From Streptomyces aurantiacus (GTDB lineage Bacteria; Actinomycetota; Actinomycetes; Streptomycetales; Streptomycetaceae): a stretch of 64,000 nt of DNA. Numbering within the stretch: position 1 is the stretch's first letter; each line of letters opens with the position of its first letter. The notes beneath the pieces were generated by a model that was given only the letters and a program-made list of their open reading frames with translations, did not search any database and was not told the DNA's origin. Below are positions 8,828 through 16,968 of this stretch, one piece after another. The stretch lies in the NCBI RefSeq assembly GCF_001418335.1, contig NZ_LIPP01000135.1, positions 1-64,000 on the forward strand, read 5' to 3'. The translations under genes and the position numbers were made by a program.

Positions 8828-9553
8828 TCACGCGTCCCGGCGGCGAATGCCCCGTGCTCCGGCCAGGAGTGCGGCCGACGTCCACACCGCTGTCACCGCA
8901 AGGCCGGTCCACGGCCCGAGCGTGCCGTCCCAGTTCTCGTGCAGCACCACCTGTCCCGCCCTGTCGGGCAGGAAGTCTGCGGCGTTCCCGGACATGTCTC
9001 CGACCACGAAGGAAACCAGCAGGAGGAAGGGTATGAGGATGCTCAGTGTGGCGACGCCGCTGCGCAGCAGCGCGGCCAGCCCGGCCGCGAACAGCGCCAT
9101 CAGGGCCAGGTAGATCCCGCAGCCCACGGCCCCCCTCAGCCCTTCGCCCCAGCTCATCCCGTCGGCCCGGTCGCCGAGGACGGTTCTGCCCGCCGCCAGG
9201 CTCACGCACCCGGAGAGGAGGCCGACGGCCAGGGCCGGCGCGCCGATGGCCGTCACCTTCGCCGCGAACCACCGTCCGCGACGGGGTACGGCGGCCAGCG
9301 AGACCCGCAGGGCGCCTCCCCGGAACTCGGACGACATGGCCTGCGCGCCGAAAGTGATCGCCGCGATTTGTCCGAAATTGACACCGAAGAACGCCGAGAA
9401 CATCGGATCGAAGTCCGTGTCCCCGGAGTTGTCGAGCCCGGCGAGGGCGGAGAAGGCCGCGGTGACGAGGACGACGGCACCCAGTCCGGCGACGAGCGAC
9501 CGCAGGGTGCGGATCTTGAGCCACTCGGAGTGGAGTACGGGTGCGAACGACAC
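8828..9553 (-). CDS. ABC transporter permease, ABC-2 type
   Basis: This integral membrane protein of 241 residues has about six hydrophobic segments, including VAGLGAVVLVTAAFSAL, AVGCGIYLALMALFAAGL and LSILIPFLLLVSFVVG. It forms the channel of an ABC exporter with the ATPase encoded immediately upstream. The GTG at 9553 is supported by AGGAGG at 9561-9566 (read on the reverse strand) with 7 nt spacing. The ATPase stop lies within this leader, so the two genes are a tight operon. The substrate cannot be deduced. The adjacent divergent two-component system suggests induction by an envelope stress or antimicrobial signal. Confidence 0.88.
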   Translation of the reverse strand: MSFAPVLHSEWLKIRTLRSLVAGLGAVVLVTAAFSALAGLDNSGDTDFDPMFSAFFGVNFGQIAAITFGAQAMSSEFRGGALRVSLAAVPRRGRWFAAKVTAIGAPALAVGLLSGCVSLAAGRTVLGDRADGMSWGEGLRGAVGCGIYLALMALFAAGLAALLRSGVATLSILIPFLLLVSFVVGDMSGNAADFLPDRAGQVVLHENWDGTLGPWTGLAVTAVWTSAALLAGARGIRRRDA

Positions 9554-9555
9554 GG

Positions 9556-10596
9556 TCAGGCCTCCTGTGACTGGGCGGGGAATTGGGCTGAGGGCTGAGT
9601 CGGGCGCTGAGTCGGGGACTGGGCTGCGAACTCGGCCTCCGTGGCCGTCAGATCGAGGTAGGCCTGCTCCAGCGTGGCTTCTTCCGCCGCCAGTTCGAGG
9701 ACGGTCAGGCCCGCGCCGGAGGTGAGGCGGCCGATGTCCTCCACGCGCGCGTGGTGCACGATCCACCGCTCGCCCGCACTCTGCCCCCCGCTCTCTTCCC
9801 CGCCCCCGCTTCCGCCTTCGAGCTCGCCATCACCCTCACCCTCATCCTCGGCCTTCACGGCGTCGTATCCGTGCCGTGCGAGCAGGTCGTGAAGGGCCGC
9901 GCCGTCCGTGGTGCGCACCAGTACCCGGGGATCCACCCGTGCATGAATGAACTCCCGCATCGCCGTGTCGGCGAGCAGCCGGCCGCGTCCCAGGACGACG
10001 AGGTGGTCGGCGAACGACGCGGTCTCGCTCATCAGATGGCTGGAGACGAGCACGGTGCGGCCCTCCCGGGCGAGCCGGCGCAGCAACCCCCTGATCCAGA
10101 TGATGCCTTCGGGGTCGAGCCCGTTCGACGGCTCGTCCAGCAGGACCACCGGCGGGTCGCCCAGGAGTGCCGCGGCTATGCCCAGGCGCTGACGCATGCC
10201 CAGGGAGTACGTCCCGACGCGGCGGTGGGCGACCGAGGCCAGCCCCGCCTCCGTCAGGACCTCGTCCACGCGGTGACCTGGCAGGCGGTTGCTCGCCGCC
10301 AGCACACGCAGATGGTTCCGTGCGGTGCGCGAACCGTGCGCGGCCTGCGCGTCGAGCAGGGCGCCGACGTGACGCAACGGCTCCTCAAGCGCCGCGTACG
10401 CCCTGCCGCCGAGGGTGGCGGTGCCGGACGTGGGCCGGTCCAGGCCCAGCACGAGCCGCATGGTGGTGGACTTCCCGGCGCCGTTGGGACCGAGGAAGCC
10501 GGTGACCCGGCCCGGCTCGACACGAAAGGTCAGCCGGTCCACGGCTCGGGTGGTCCCGTACTCCTTGGTGAGTGCTTGGACGTCGATGCTGGTCAT
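9556..10596 (-). CDS. ABC transporter ATP-binding protein
   Basis: This is the cytoplasmic ATPase of an ABC-2 exporter. Walker A is GPNGAGKST near residues 36-44, the signature is SLGMRQRL, and Walker B is VVLLDEPSNGLDPEG, followed by the switch histidine in SSHLMS. It is longer (346 aa) than the usual 300 because of two low-complexity segments: a Glu/Gly/Ser-rich stretch (EDEGEGDGELEGGSGGG) near residue 250, and a C-terminal SPTQRPTQPSAQ tail. Both are likely flexible linkers that grew by DNA repeats. It is cotranscribed with the downstream permease and divergent from the histidine kinase. Confidence 0.9.
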   Translation of the reverse strand: MTSIDVQALTKEYGTTRAVDRLTFRVEPGRVTGFLGPNGAGKSTTMRLVLGLDRPTSGTATLGGRAYAALEEPLRHVGALLDAQAAHGSRTARNHLRVLAASNRLPGHRVDEVLTEAGLASVAHRRVGTYSLGMRQRLGIAAALLGDPPVVLLDEPSNGLDPEGIIWIRGLLRRLAREGRTVLVSSHLMSETASFADHLVVLGRGRLLADTAMREFIHARVDPRVLVRTTDGAALHDLLARHGYDAVKAEDEGEGDGELEGGSGGGEESGGQSAGERWIVHHARVEDIGRLTSGAGLTVLELAAEEATLEQAYLDLTATEAEFAAQSPTQRPTQPSAQFPAQSQEA

Positions 10597-10627
10597 GGCT
10601 CAAGGCTGGCTGCCGGCAGGGGCTTTG

Positions 10628-10672
10628 GTCCTCCCCCGCCCGGGGAGGACGTCTCCCTCGCTGGGGGGAGGC
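10628..10672. promoter_or_regulatory. Twin inverted repeats in the ABC/histidine-kinase divergent gap
   Basis: GTCCTCCCC and GGGGAGGAC form perfect 9-bp arms around a 5-nt loop (10628-10650). They are followed at once by a second, weaker inverted repeat, CTCCC to GGGAG (10653-10670). The position between the ABC promoter and the kinase gene suits an operator for the neighbouring NarL-type response regulator. The assignment rests on symmetry and position only. Confidence 0.45.
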
Positions 10673-10704
10673 CCGTTGCGGGTACCGGGTGTCACGATGA
10701 CGCA

Positions 10705-11859
10705 ATGGCCCACCTGCTGCGCCCGCTGACCCGTGCGACGACGTACACCCGCTTCGTGCACCTGTGGGTTCCCATGCTGGCCACAAGCGTATGGCTGTTC
10801 ATCGACCTGTCCAGGCCGTGGGCGACCGCGCTGATGGTCGTCCCGCTGGGGCTGATCCCTGCCGTGCGTCGCGGCGAGGGTGTGCAGGCGCAGTTCATGC
10901 TGACACGGGGCGGACATGACCCGGCGATCTCGGTCGCCCCGTCGGCCACCTGGCGGGACCGGCTGCGGACCGTGGTGTGGCTGGAAGCGCGCATGGCGTT
11001 CGGATGGGTGATGGCGGCTGCCACCGTCTGGCTCCCGTTGATCGCCGTTGATCTGATCCGGATCTCGACCGGCCATGTGCCGGACGACAATCCGTTCCTG
11101 CCGGTGTCACACGCGCACTGGGCGTACGCACTGCTCGCGCCGCTGCCGCTGCTCGCCCTGTACGGAATGGTGGTGGGTCTCGGGCAGCTGGTCACGGTAG
11201 TCGCACGCCGCCTCCTCGGGCCGTCGGCGGCCGAGCGGGTCGCCGCGCTGGAGGAGCGCACCGAGCAACTCCTGGAGCGCACCCGCATCGCCCGCGAGCT
11301 GCACGACTCGATCGGCCACGCGCTGACGGTGGCCGTGGTGCAGGCGGGTGCCGCGCGCGCCGCGGGAGACCCCGAGTTCACCGACCGGGCCCTGCTCGCG
11401 ATCGAGGACACCGGCCGTGCCGCGCTGGAGGACCTGGAGCGGGTGCTCGGCGTGCTGCGTGAGTCGCGACGGCCGGTGAGCGGGCGCCCGACGCTGGTGG
11501 AGGCCGACCGGCTCATGGAGTCCGCGCGGGTCTCCGGGGCGAAGATCGACGCCGAACTGACGGGCCCTCTGGAGACCGTGCCGGGACCGATCTCCCGCGA
11601 GGGCTACCGCATCCTCCAGGAGTCGCTGACCAATGTGCTGCGCCACGCGGGCTCGGTGCCCGTCCGCATCCGTATCGCGGTGGAGGACCGGACGCTCGCC
11701 CTGGAGGTGCGCAACCCACTGACGGCTGAGATACCGGGGCCCGGCCGGGGCAGCGGTCTGCGGGGCATCCGGGAGCGCGCCGCACTGCTCGGCGGCCGGG
11801 CGCGAACCGGCCCGGCCGACGGGGACTGGCAAGTGCACGTCGAGCTGCCGTTGCACTGA
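10705..11859 (+). CDS. Two-component sensor histidine kinase, HPK7/NarX-like
   Basis: This membrane kinase senses an unknown cue. The first 165 residues contain about four hydrophobic segments (LWVPMLATSVWLFIDL, FGWVMAAATVWLPLI, YALLAPLPLLALYGMVV) and no large extracellular domain. The HisKA_3 box RIARELHDSIGH places the phospho-acceptor at His200. The ATPase part has the N box EGYRILQESLTNVLRHAG and a G box GRGSGLRGIRER. ATG 10705 is chosen, although the frame is open upstream across the divergent ABC genes. It partners the response regulator 58 bp downstream, and both probably control the divergent ABC exporter. Confidence 0.9.
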   Translation: MAHLLRPLTRATTYTRFVHLWVPMLATSVWLFIDLSRPWATALMVVPLGLIPAVRRGEGVQAQFMLTRGGHDPAISVAPSATWRDRLRTVVWLEARMAFGWVMAAATVWLPLIAVDLIRISTGHVPDDNPFLPVSHAHWAYALLAPLPLLALYGMVVGLGQLVTVVARRLLGPSAAERVAALEERTEQLLERTRIARELHDSIGHALTVAVVQAGAARAAGDPEFTDRALLAIEDTGRAALEDLERVLGVLRESRRPVSGRPTLVEADRLMESARVSGAKIDAELTGPLETVPGPISREGYRILQESLTNVLRHAGSVPVRIRIAVEDRTLALEVRNPLTAEIPGPGRGSGLRGIRERAALLGGRARTGPADGDWQVHVELPLH

Positions 11860-11865
11860 TCCGGA

Positions 11866-11920
11866 GTGGTGGGACAGCTGATCCACGGTGGTAGGACAGC
11901 TGATCTAGGGTGGTGGGATG
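11866..11920 (+). repeat. 22-bp-phased direct repeats before the response regulator
   Basis: GTGGTGGGACAGCTGATC (11866-11883) is repeated with one change at 11888-11905, and the start of a third unit, GTGGTGGGATG, lies at 11910-11920. The period is exactly 22 bp, about two helical turns. Each full unit contains the palindrome CAGCTG, and the third unit provides the response regulator start codon and a G-rich ribosome binding site. Confidence 0.8.
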
Positions 11921-12586
11921 ACGGTCACCGTTCTGCTCGTCGACGACGAACCCCTCGTACGAGCCGGTCTGCGGGCCGTTCTGGAGGCGCAGCCCGACAT
12001 CGAGGTCGTCGGTGAGGCCGCGGACGGCGCGGCGGTGATCCCGCTGGTGCGGCAGTTGCGGCCCGATGTCGTCGCGATGGACGTCCGCATGCCCCTGATG
12101 GACGGGATCGAGGCCACGCGCGCGGTGCTGCGGACCGTCGACCGCCCGCCGAAGATCGTCGTCGTGACGACCTTCGAGAACGACGAGTACGTGTACGAGG
12201 CGCTGCGCGCGGGAGCCGACGGGTTTCTGCTGAAGCGGGCCAGGCCGGCCGAGATCGTGCACGCCGTGCGTCTGGTCGCCGCGGGCGAGTCGCTGCTGTT
12301 CCCTGCCTCGGTACGGCGGTTGGCCGCCGAGTACGGGAACGGTGACGGTGACGGGAATCCCGCGGCCCGGGCCGCTCTGGAGAGGGCGGCTCTGACCGGG
12401 CGCGAGGAGGAGGTACTGCGGCTGATGACACGGGGCCTGTCGAACGCGGAGATCGCCGCGAGGCTGGTGGTCGGCACCGAGACGGTGAAGTCCCATGTCA
12501 GCGCCGTACTGGCGAAACTGGGGGCCCGGGACCGCACGCAGGCGGTGATCACGGCGTACGAGTCGGGGTTCGTGGCGCCCGGCTGA
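11918..12586 (+). CDS. NarL/FixJ-family response regulator
   Basis: This is the DNA-binding partner of the upstream kinase. The receiver domain (residues 1-120) has the acidic pair in VLLVDDEP, the phospho-acceptor Asp55 in VVAMDVRMPLMDG, the Thr in VVVTTF and the Lys in FLLKRA. A LuxR helix-turn-helix follows (LTGREEEVLRLMTRGLSNAEIA to VKSHVSAVLAKLGARDRTQAV). A GDGDGNPAARAA linker separates the domains. The gene follows the kinase by 58 bp across a tandem repeat and is probably cotranscribed. Likely targets are the inverted repeats in front of the ABC genes. Confidence 0.92.
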   Translation: MTVTVLLVDDEPLVRAGLRAVLEAQPDIEVVGEAADGAAVIPLVRQLRPDVVAMDVRMPLMDGIEATRAVLRTVDRPPKIVVVTTFENDEYVYEALRAGADGFLLKRARPAEIVHAVRLVAAGESLLFPASVRRLAAEYGNGDGDGNPAARAALERAALTGREEEVLRLMTRGLSNAEIAARLVVGTETVKSHVSAVLAKLGARDRTQAVITAYESGFVAPG

Positions 12587-12688
12587 TTCCGGTTTCGGCC
12601 AAGGAGGTGATCCCCGGCACTCGCCGGGACCCGCCGTGCCGAGTACGATCCGGCCAACCAACACGCGCACGAGCTGGGAGGACGGACG

Positions 12689-13846
12689 TTGGGGCAGTTG
12701 ACCGGCGGGGACCCCTCTCTGCTGCGGAGGATCAACTCCGCGGTGGTGCTGCACGCGCTGCGGGCCAGGGACTTCGCCACACTCACCGAGATCACGCAGG
12801 TCACCGGGCTGTCCCGGCCCACCGTCGAGGGCGTCGTCGAAGGGCTCATGGACGGCGGGCTCGTCGTCGAGACCGCGGCCGACGAGAGTGCCGCACGGCG
12901 ACAGGGGCGGCCCGCGCGCCGGTTCCGTTTCCGTGCGGAGGCGGGCCACCTGCTGGGGGTGCAGATCGGCTCCCACCGTGTGTCCGTACTCCTGTCGGAT
13001 CTGGACGGCCGGGTGCTCGGCTCGCTCGCCAAGGACGTCTGCGAGACGGCGTCGGCGGACGAACGGCTCGAACGGCTGCGTACGGCCGTCGCCGAGTTGC
13101 TGCGCCGCGCCGGAGTCTCGCGCGGCTCCCTGCGTGCCGTCGGGGTGGCCTCGCCCGGCATCGTCGAGGCGGACGGCACGGTACGCCTCGGTACGGCGCT
13201 GCCGGAGTGGACGGGCCTGCCGCTGGGCGAACGGCTGCGCCGCTCCTTCAAGTGCCCGGTGCTCGTGGAGAACGACGCCAACGCGGCGGCGGTCGCCGAG
13301 CACTGGAAGGGCGCGGCCACCGAATCCGACGACATGGTGTTCGTGCTGGCCGGGCTGAGCCCCGGGGCCGGCTCGCTCATCGGAGGGCGGCTGCACCGCG
13401 GTTACGGGGGCGCGGCGGGGGAGATCGGCGCGCTGCACCTGCTGGGCCGCGAGGTCACTCCGGAGACGCTGCTGTCCACGACCGACGAGCCACTGCATCC
13501 GCTCGACGAGCAGGCGGTGGCGGAGGTCTTCACGCACGCGCGCGCGGGGGACGAACGGGCTCGGGCCGCCGTCGACCGTTTCATACAGCGTCTGGTGCAC
13601 GACGTCGCCGCGCTCGTCCTGGCCCTCGACCCCGAACTCGTCGTGATCGGCGGCTGGGCGGCGGGCCTCGACGACGTCCTGGAGCCGCTGCGCAAGGAGC
13701 TGGCCCGCTACTGTCTGCGGCCGCCCCGGGTGACGCTGTCCCTCCTGGGCGAGGCGGCCGTGGCGACAGGCGCCCTGCGACTGGCTCTCGACCACGTGGA
13801 GGAGGAGCTCTTCGCGGTGGAGGGCACGGTGACGGCCCGCCGCTGA
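12689..13846 (+). CDS. ROK-family transcriptional repressor
   Basis: An N-terminal winged helix (RRINSAVVLHALRARDFATL, then LSRPTVEGVVEGLMDGG) precedes a sugar-kinase-like ROK domain with VGVASPGIV and the ENDANAAAVAEHW segment. The ROK zinc-binding motif (GHx9-11CxCGxxGC) is not evident: the corresponding region reads GEIGALHLLGREV with no cysteines, so the protein may sense its ligand without zinc or be degenerate as a kinase. The start TTG at 12689 has GGGAGGA 6 nt upstream. It probably represses a carbohydrate gene set located elsewhere, since no sugar transporter lies next to it. Confidence 0.88.
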   Translation: MGQLTGGDPSLLRRINSAVVLHALRARDFATLTEITQVTGLSRPTVEGVVEGLMDGGLVVETAADESAARRQGRPARRFRFRAEAGHLLGVQIGSHRVSVLLSDLDGRVLGSLAKDVCETASADERLERLRTAVAELLRRAGVSRGSLRAVGVASPGIVEADGTVRLGTALPEWTGLPLGERLRRSFKCPVLVENDANAAAVAEHWKGAATESDDMVFVLAGLSPGAGSLIGGRLHRGYGGAAGEIGALHLLGREVTPETLLSTTDEPLHPLDEQAVAEVFTHARAGDERARAAVDRFIQRLVHDVAALVLALDPELVVIGGWAAGLDDVLEPLRKELARYCLRPPRVTLSLLGEAAVATGALRLALDHVEEELFAVEGTVTARR

Positions 13847-13958
13847 GACCCGCTCCGTCCGGAAGGCCGGTCAGCTCGCCGACTTGCAGACTTGCCGACC
13901 TACCAACCAGCTTGCTGGCTTGCTGAAGCGTCGGCGCCGACGGACCCCGACAGCAGAA

Positions 13959-13987
13959 CGTCGCGCCCCGAAGTCCGGGACGCGACG
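13959..13987. terminator. Bidirectional intrinsic terminator-like hairpin
   Basis: CGTCGCGCCCCG pairs with CGGGACGCGACG across a 5-nt loop with one mismatch. It lies in the 163-bp gap between the convergent ROK and GntR genes. No T-tract follows, which is usual in Streptomyces. Confidence 0.6.
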
Positions 13988-14009
13988 CACGCGAGAAGGT
14001 GACCGCCGG

Positions 14010-14771
14010 TCAGGAAGCGCGGCGCTCGGGGTCGTGGTGGATCTCCACACCGACGGAGTCCCCGAAGGTCAGCCGGCAGGTGTCGGCGCGGTAGGTGGCG
14101 ACGGAGACCGCCGCGGTACGTCCCCCGGCGAAGAAGCGGGTCGTGACGACGAGGACCGGGGCACCAGGGAGCCGGTCCAGTTCCTTCGCGTCGTCCGCGC
14201 CGGCCGAGCCCAGCTCCACGGCGCGGTCGTCACCGTCCAGCTCCAGGCGCTGGAGCTCGCGCAGTACCCCACGCGCGCGTGCCGTGCCCGACGGCGCGTC
14301 GATGCCCGACAGGTCGGGCACGGACGACGCGGGAATATAGAGGAGTTCGGCCGCGACCGGCTGGCCGTGCGTCACCCGGGAACGGCGCACGATGTGTACC
14401 TGTTCGTCGGGGTCGATCTCCAGGCTCTGGGCCACCGCCGCGGGCGGGACCGCCACCGCGCAGTCCGCGGGCTGCCAGGCGTCGCCGGACGCGCCAGGCC
14501 ACGTGTGCTGCTCGGATCCGACGGCCACGCCCACGCGCGGCGGTGCCACGGTCGTGCCGACGCCGCGGCGACGCTGCAGCCGGCCTTCCAGTTCCAACTG
14601 CTCCAGCGCCTGGCGGAGTGTGGCCCTCGCGACGCCGAACCGGGCCGCGAGATCGCGCTCGTTCGGAAGGATCTCGCCCACCGAGAACTCTGAGTCCAGT
14701 GCTTCGCTGAGCACGGTCCTCAGATGCCAGTACTTGGGCTCCGGCACCGTATCCAACTGCGTGGTCCCCAC
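14010..14771 (-). CDS. GntR-family transcriptional regulator, HutC subfamily
   Basis: The N-terminal winged helix (PEPKYWHLRTVLSEAL, ILPNERDLAARFGVARATLRQALEQLELEG, LQRRRGVGTTV) is followed by a UTRA effector domain of about 150 residues that probably binds a small sugar or amino acid derivative. GTG 14771 is preferred over the first ATG of the open frame at 14906, because GGAGGA lies 4 nt before it and the conserved sequence starts there. The gene is transcribed away from a gap that contains a TTGGTCAAGACCAA palindrome, a candidate GntR-family operator and so possible autoregulation. Confidence 0.88.
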   Translation of the reverse strand: MGTTQLDTVPEPKYWHLRTVLSEALDSEFSVGEILPNERDLAARFGVARATLRQALEQLELEGRLQRRRGVGTTVAPPRVGVAVGSEQHTWPGASGDAWQPADCAVAVPPAAVAQSLEIDPDEQVHIVRRSRVTHGQPVAAELLYIPASSVPDLSGIDAPSGTARARGVLRELQRLELDGDDRAVELGSAGADDAKELDRLPGAPVLVVTTRFFAGGRTAAVSVATYRADTCRLTFGDSVGVEIHHDPERRAS

Positions 14772-14868
14772 CGTGTCCTCCGCAATCGCCGTGTCCCGGC
14801 GGCTTTTAGCGCCCTTGTTTATTAAAGGTTCCTGCACTATCCCTGCGACCATATGGCGGCCCCCACCC

Positions 14869-14882
14869 TTGGTCAAGACCAA
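14869..14882. promoter_or_regulatory. dre-like palindrome TTGGTCAAGACCAA
   Basis: This 14-bp perfect palindrome lies 98 bp upstream of the GntR start. It closely resembles the DasR-responsive element core (TGGTCTAGACCA), with AA in place of TA at the centre. It could be bound by DasR or by the adjacent HutC-type regulator, since the subfamilies share the GTC/GAC half-site. Confidence 0.5.
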
Positions 14883-14968
14883 TCCTCGATCCGTTACAGC
14901 TCGCACACACGTGTTACCGCACAGCGTTCATACGACATTCGCGAAACGCCCGGTACGTGACACAACGG

Positions 14969-14999
14969 CGAAGCCTCCGTCACCAGGACGGAGGCTTCG
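14969..14999. terminator. Terminator hairpin after the ECF sigma gene
   Basis: A 13-bp perfect stem, CGAAGCCTCCGTC with GACGGAGGCTTCG, closes on a 5-nt loop. It lies 39 bp past the stop of the leftward sigma-factor gene and isolates it from the GntR gene. Confidence 0.75.
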
Positions 15000-15024
15000 G
15001 CCGGACAGCGCCCTGCCGGTCTGC

Positions 15025-15046
15025 GTCAGTCAGTCAGTCAGTCAGT
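15025..15046. repeat. GTCA tetranucleotide repeat at a stop codon
   Basis: Five and a half copies of GTCA span the stop codon of the leftward sigma-factor gene. On the coding strand the TGAC repeat supplies stop codons in all three frames within 12 nt, so changes in copy number would barely alter the protein. Confidence 0.85.
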
Positions 15047-15940
15047 AACGGTCGACGGGTCGACACCGAGGGACAGCAGCTTCTCCGGATTGCGGATGAT
15101 GTAGACACACTGGATTCGGCCGTCCATGACGTCCACCTGGAGGACGCTGTCGGGCTTGCCGCCGGACAGCACCAGGATCGCCGGTCCGCCGTTGACCTCC
15201 AGGAAGCGGAACGTCGCGTCCGCCACGCCCTTCCGAGAGACCCCTTCGACGAAGCGGCCCACCTTGTCGGCGGATTCGAGGACCCGCAGCGGCGCCTGGG
15301 CCCGGCCCCCGCTGTCGCCCACCAGGCGTACGTCCGGAGCCAGCAGGGACATCAGCCCGTCGAGATCACCCTCTGTGGCCGCGGCGAGGAACCGCTCCGT
15401 GAGATCGCGCCGTTCGGCCGGATCGACCTCGTAGCGCGGCCGTTTCTCCTCGACATGCCTGCGGGCCCGCCCGGCGAGCTGGCGCACCGCGGACTCGCTG
15501 CGGTCGAGCGTGACCGCGATGTCCGCGTACGGATAGCCGAACGCCTCCCGGAGCACGAACACGGCGCGCTCCAGCGGCGAGAGGGACTCCAGGACGACGA
15601 GGACGGCCAGCGAGACGGAGTCCGCGAGGACGGCCCGCTCCGCCGTGTCGGCGACGGTGTCCCCGAAGTCGGTGACGTACGGCTCGGGTAGCCAGGGCCC
15701 CACATAGGCCTCGTTACGGGCCTGGGCCAGCCGCAGCCGGTCGATGGCCAGCCGGGTGGTGATCCGCACGAGGTAGCCGCGTGGTTCGCGCACATCGGAG
15801 CGGTCGGCGCCGGACCAGCGCAGCCACGCCTCCTGCACCACGTCCTCGGCGTCGGCCACCCGGCCGAGCATCCGGTAGGCGACGCCCATCAGAACGGGAC
15901 GGTGCTCTTCGAAGACCTCGGTCACGGTGTCGGTAGCCAC
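15038..15940 (-). CDS. ECF41-family RNA polymerase sigma factor with SnoaL-like C-terminus
   Basis: Sigma region 2 (LMGVAYRMLGRVADAEDVVQEAWLRW is its core, residues 17-42) and region 4 (LSPLERAVFVLREAFGY, then IAVTLDRSESAVRQL) are followed by a SnoaL-like C-terminal domain. The hallmarks of ECF41 are present: WLPEP in the linker (residues 83-87), DSGGR (a variant of DGGGR) and NPEKL near the C-terminus. In ECF41 proteins the C-terminal domain controls sigma activity in place of an anti-sigma factor. GTG 15940 is the likely start. Most ECF41 genes sit beside a carboxymuconolactone decarboxylase or oxidoreductase gene; here the divergent neighbour is an alpha/beta hydrolase. Confidence 0.92.
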   Translation of the reverse strand: MATDTVTEVFEEHRPVLMGVAYRMLGRVADAEDVVQEAWLRWSGADRSDVREPRGYLVRITTRLAIDRLRLAQARNEAYVGPWLPEPYVTDFGDTVADTAERAVLADSVSLAVLVVLESLSPLERAVFVLREAFGYPYADIAVTLDRSESAVRQLAGRARRHVEEKRPRYEVDPAERRDLTERFLAAATEGDLDGLMSLLAPDVRLVGDSGGRAQAPLRVLESADKVGRFVEGVSRKGVADATFRFLEVNGGPAILVLSGGKPDSVLQVDVMDGRIQCVYIIRNPEKLLSLGVDPSTVTD

Positions 15941-16070
15941 GAGTCCATCCCATCCCGACAGGTCAGGCCGTGTCCAGGCGGTAAGCCAGGGTGGCGAGTC
16001 CCGGGGGGCCACTCCCAGACGGCGTGGCACCTTGAGGGACGTACATCCCGGACCTCGGCGCCACCCAGGG

Positions 16071-16084
16071 CTACCCGCGGGTAG
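16071..16084. promoter_or_regulatory. 14-bp perfect palindrome in the sigma/hydrolase divergent gap
   Basis: CTACCCGCGGGTAG lies 54 bp before the hydrolase start and 131 bp before the sigma-factor start. The size and perfect symmetry suit a dimeric repressor operator such as a TetR-family site. No repressor gene is adjacent. Confidence 0.4.
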
Positions 16085-16137
16085 TAATTGCTGACAAGGT
16101 GTCTAGGAGTCAGTCGGTTCCAGACGAGGAGCAGCCC

Positions 16138-16968
16138 ATGGCCGACACGGTCTCCTTCACCGTCCCCTCTTCGCACGGCCCGCGGACCGTGACCCTCGCG
16201 TACCGGCGCGTGGGCAGCGGCGCGCCGCTTCTGCTGCTGCACGGGATAGGGCATCACCGGCAGGCGTGGGACCCGGTCGTCGGCCTCCTGGCGGCCGAGC
16301 GGGACGTGATCGCGGTGGACCTGCCCGGCTTCGGTGAATCCCCCGCGCTGCCCGAGGGGCTCGCCCACGATCTGGCGACGACGAACGCGGCGCTCGCCGC
16401 GCTGTGCGAGACGCTGGAGCTCGACCGGCCGCATGTGGCGGGCAACTCCCTGGGCGGGCTGCTGGCCCTGGAGCTGGGCCGCGAGAAGCTCGTACGGTCC
16501 GTCACGGCACTGTCGCCCGCCGGGTTCTGGTCGCCCGTCGAGCGGCGTTACGCGTTCGGTCTGCTGACGGCGATGCGGCAGGCCGCGCGGAGCATGCCGC
16601 TCCCGATGATCGAGCGGCTGTCGCGGTCGGCCACCGGGCGTTCGGTGCTGACCAGCAGCATCTACGCGCGCCCGGCCCGCCGTTCACCCGAGGCGGTGGT
16701 CGCCGAGACCCTCGCGCTGGCCCGCGCCGAGGGTTTCACCGAGACGCTCAGGGCGGGTGCCTCGGTCCAGTTCACGGACGACGTCCCCGGCCTTCCGGTC
16801 ACCGTCGCCTGGGGCACCCGGGACCGGATCCTCGTACGCCGCCAGGGAGTCCGCGCCAAGCAGATCATTCCCCGGGCCCGGCTGGTGCGGCTGCCCGGTT
16901 GCGGGCACGTCCCGATGAACGACGACCCCGCGCTGGTCGCGCGCGTCATCCTGGACGGCAGCCGCTGA
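16138..16968 (+). CDS. Alpha/beta hydrolase
   Basis: This is a 276-residue alpha/beta-fold hydrolase. The oxyanion turn is LLLLHGIGHHRQAWD, the nucleophile elbow GNSLGG gives the catalytic Ser, an Asp lies in AWGTRDRILV, and the catalytic His is in LPGCGHVPMNDDP. No signal peptide is seen, so it acts in the cytoplasm; the substrate is unknown. ATG 16138 has GAGGAG about 7 nt upstream, although the frame opens at 16099. It is divergent from the ECF41 sigma factor and could be its target. Its 3' third is overlapped on the other strand by the extended DMT transporter frame. Confidence 0.9.
   Translation: MADTVSFTVPSSHGPRTVTLAYRRVGSGAPLLLLHGIGHHRQAWDPVVGLLAAERDVIAVDLPGFGESPALPEGLAHDLATTNAALAALCETLELDRPHVAGNSLGGLLALELGREKLVRSVTALSPAGFWSPVERRYAFGLLTAMRQAARSMPLPMIERLSRSATGRSVLTSSIYARPARRSPEAVVAETLALARAEGFTETLRAGASVQFTDDVPGLPVTVAWGTRDRILVRRQGVRAKQIIPRARLVRLPGCGHVPMNDDPALVARVILDGSR

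Noticed and set aside
15025-15046. GTCA repeat as a phase-variable switch
   Set aside because: It lies at the stop codon and supplies stops in all frames, so slippage would change at most a few residues.
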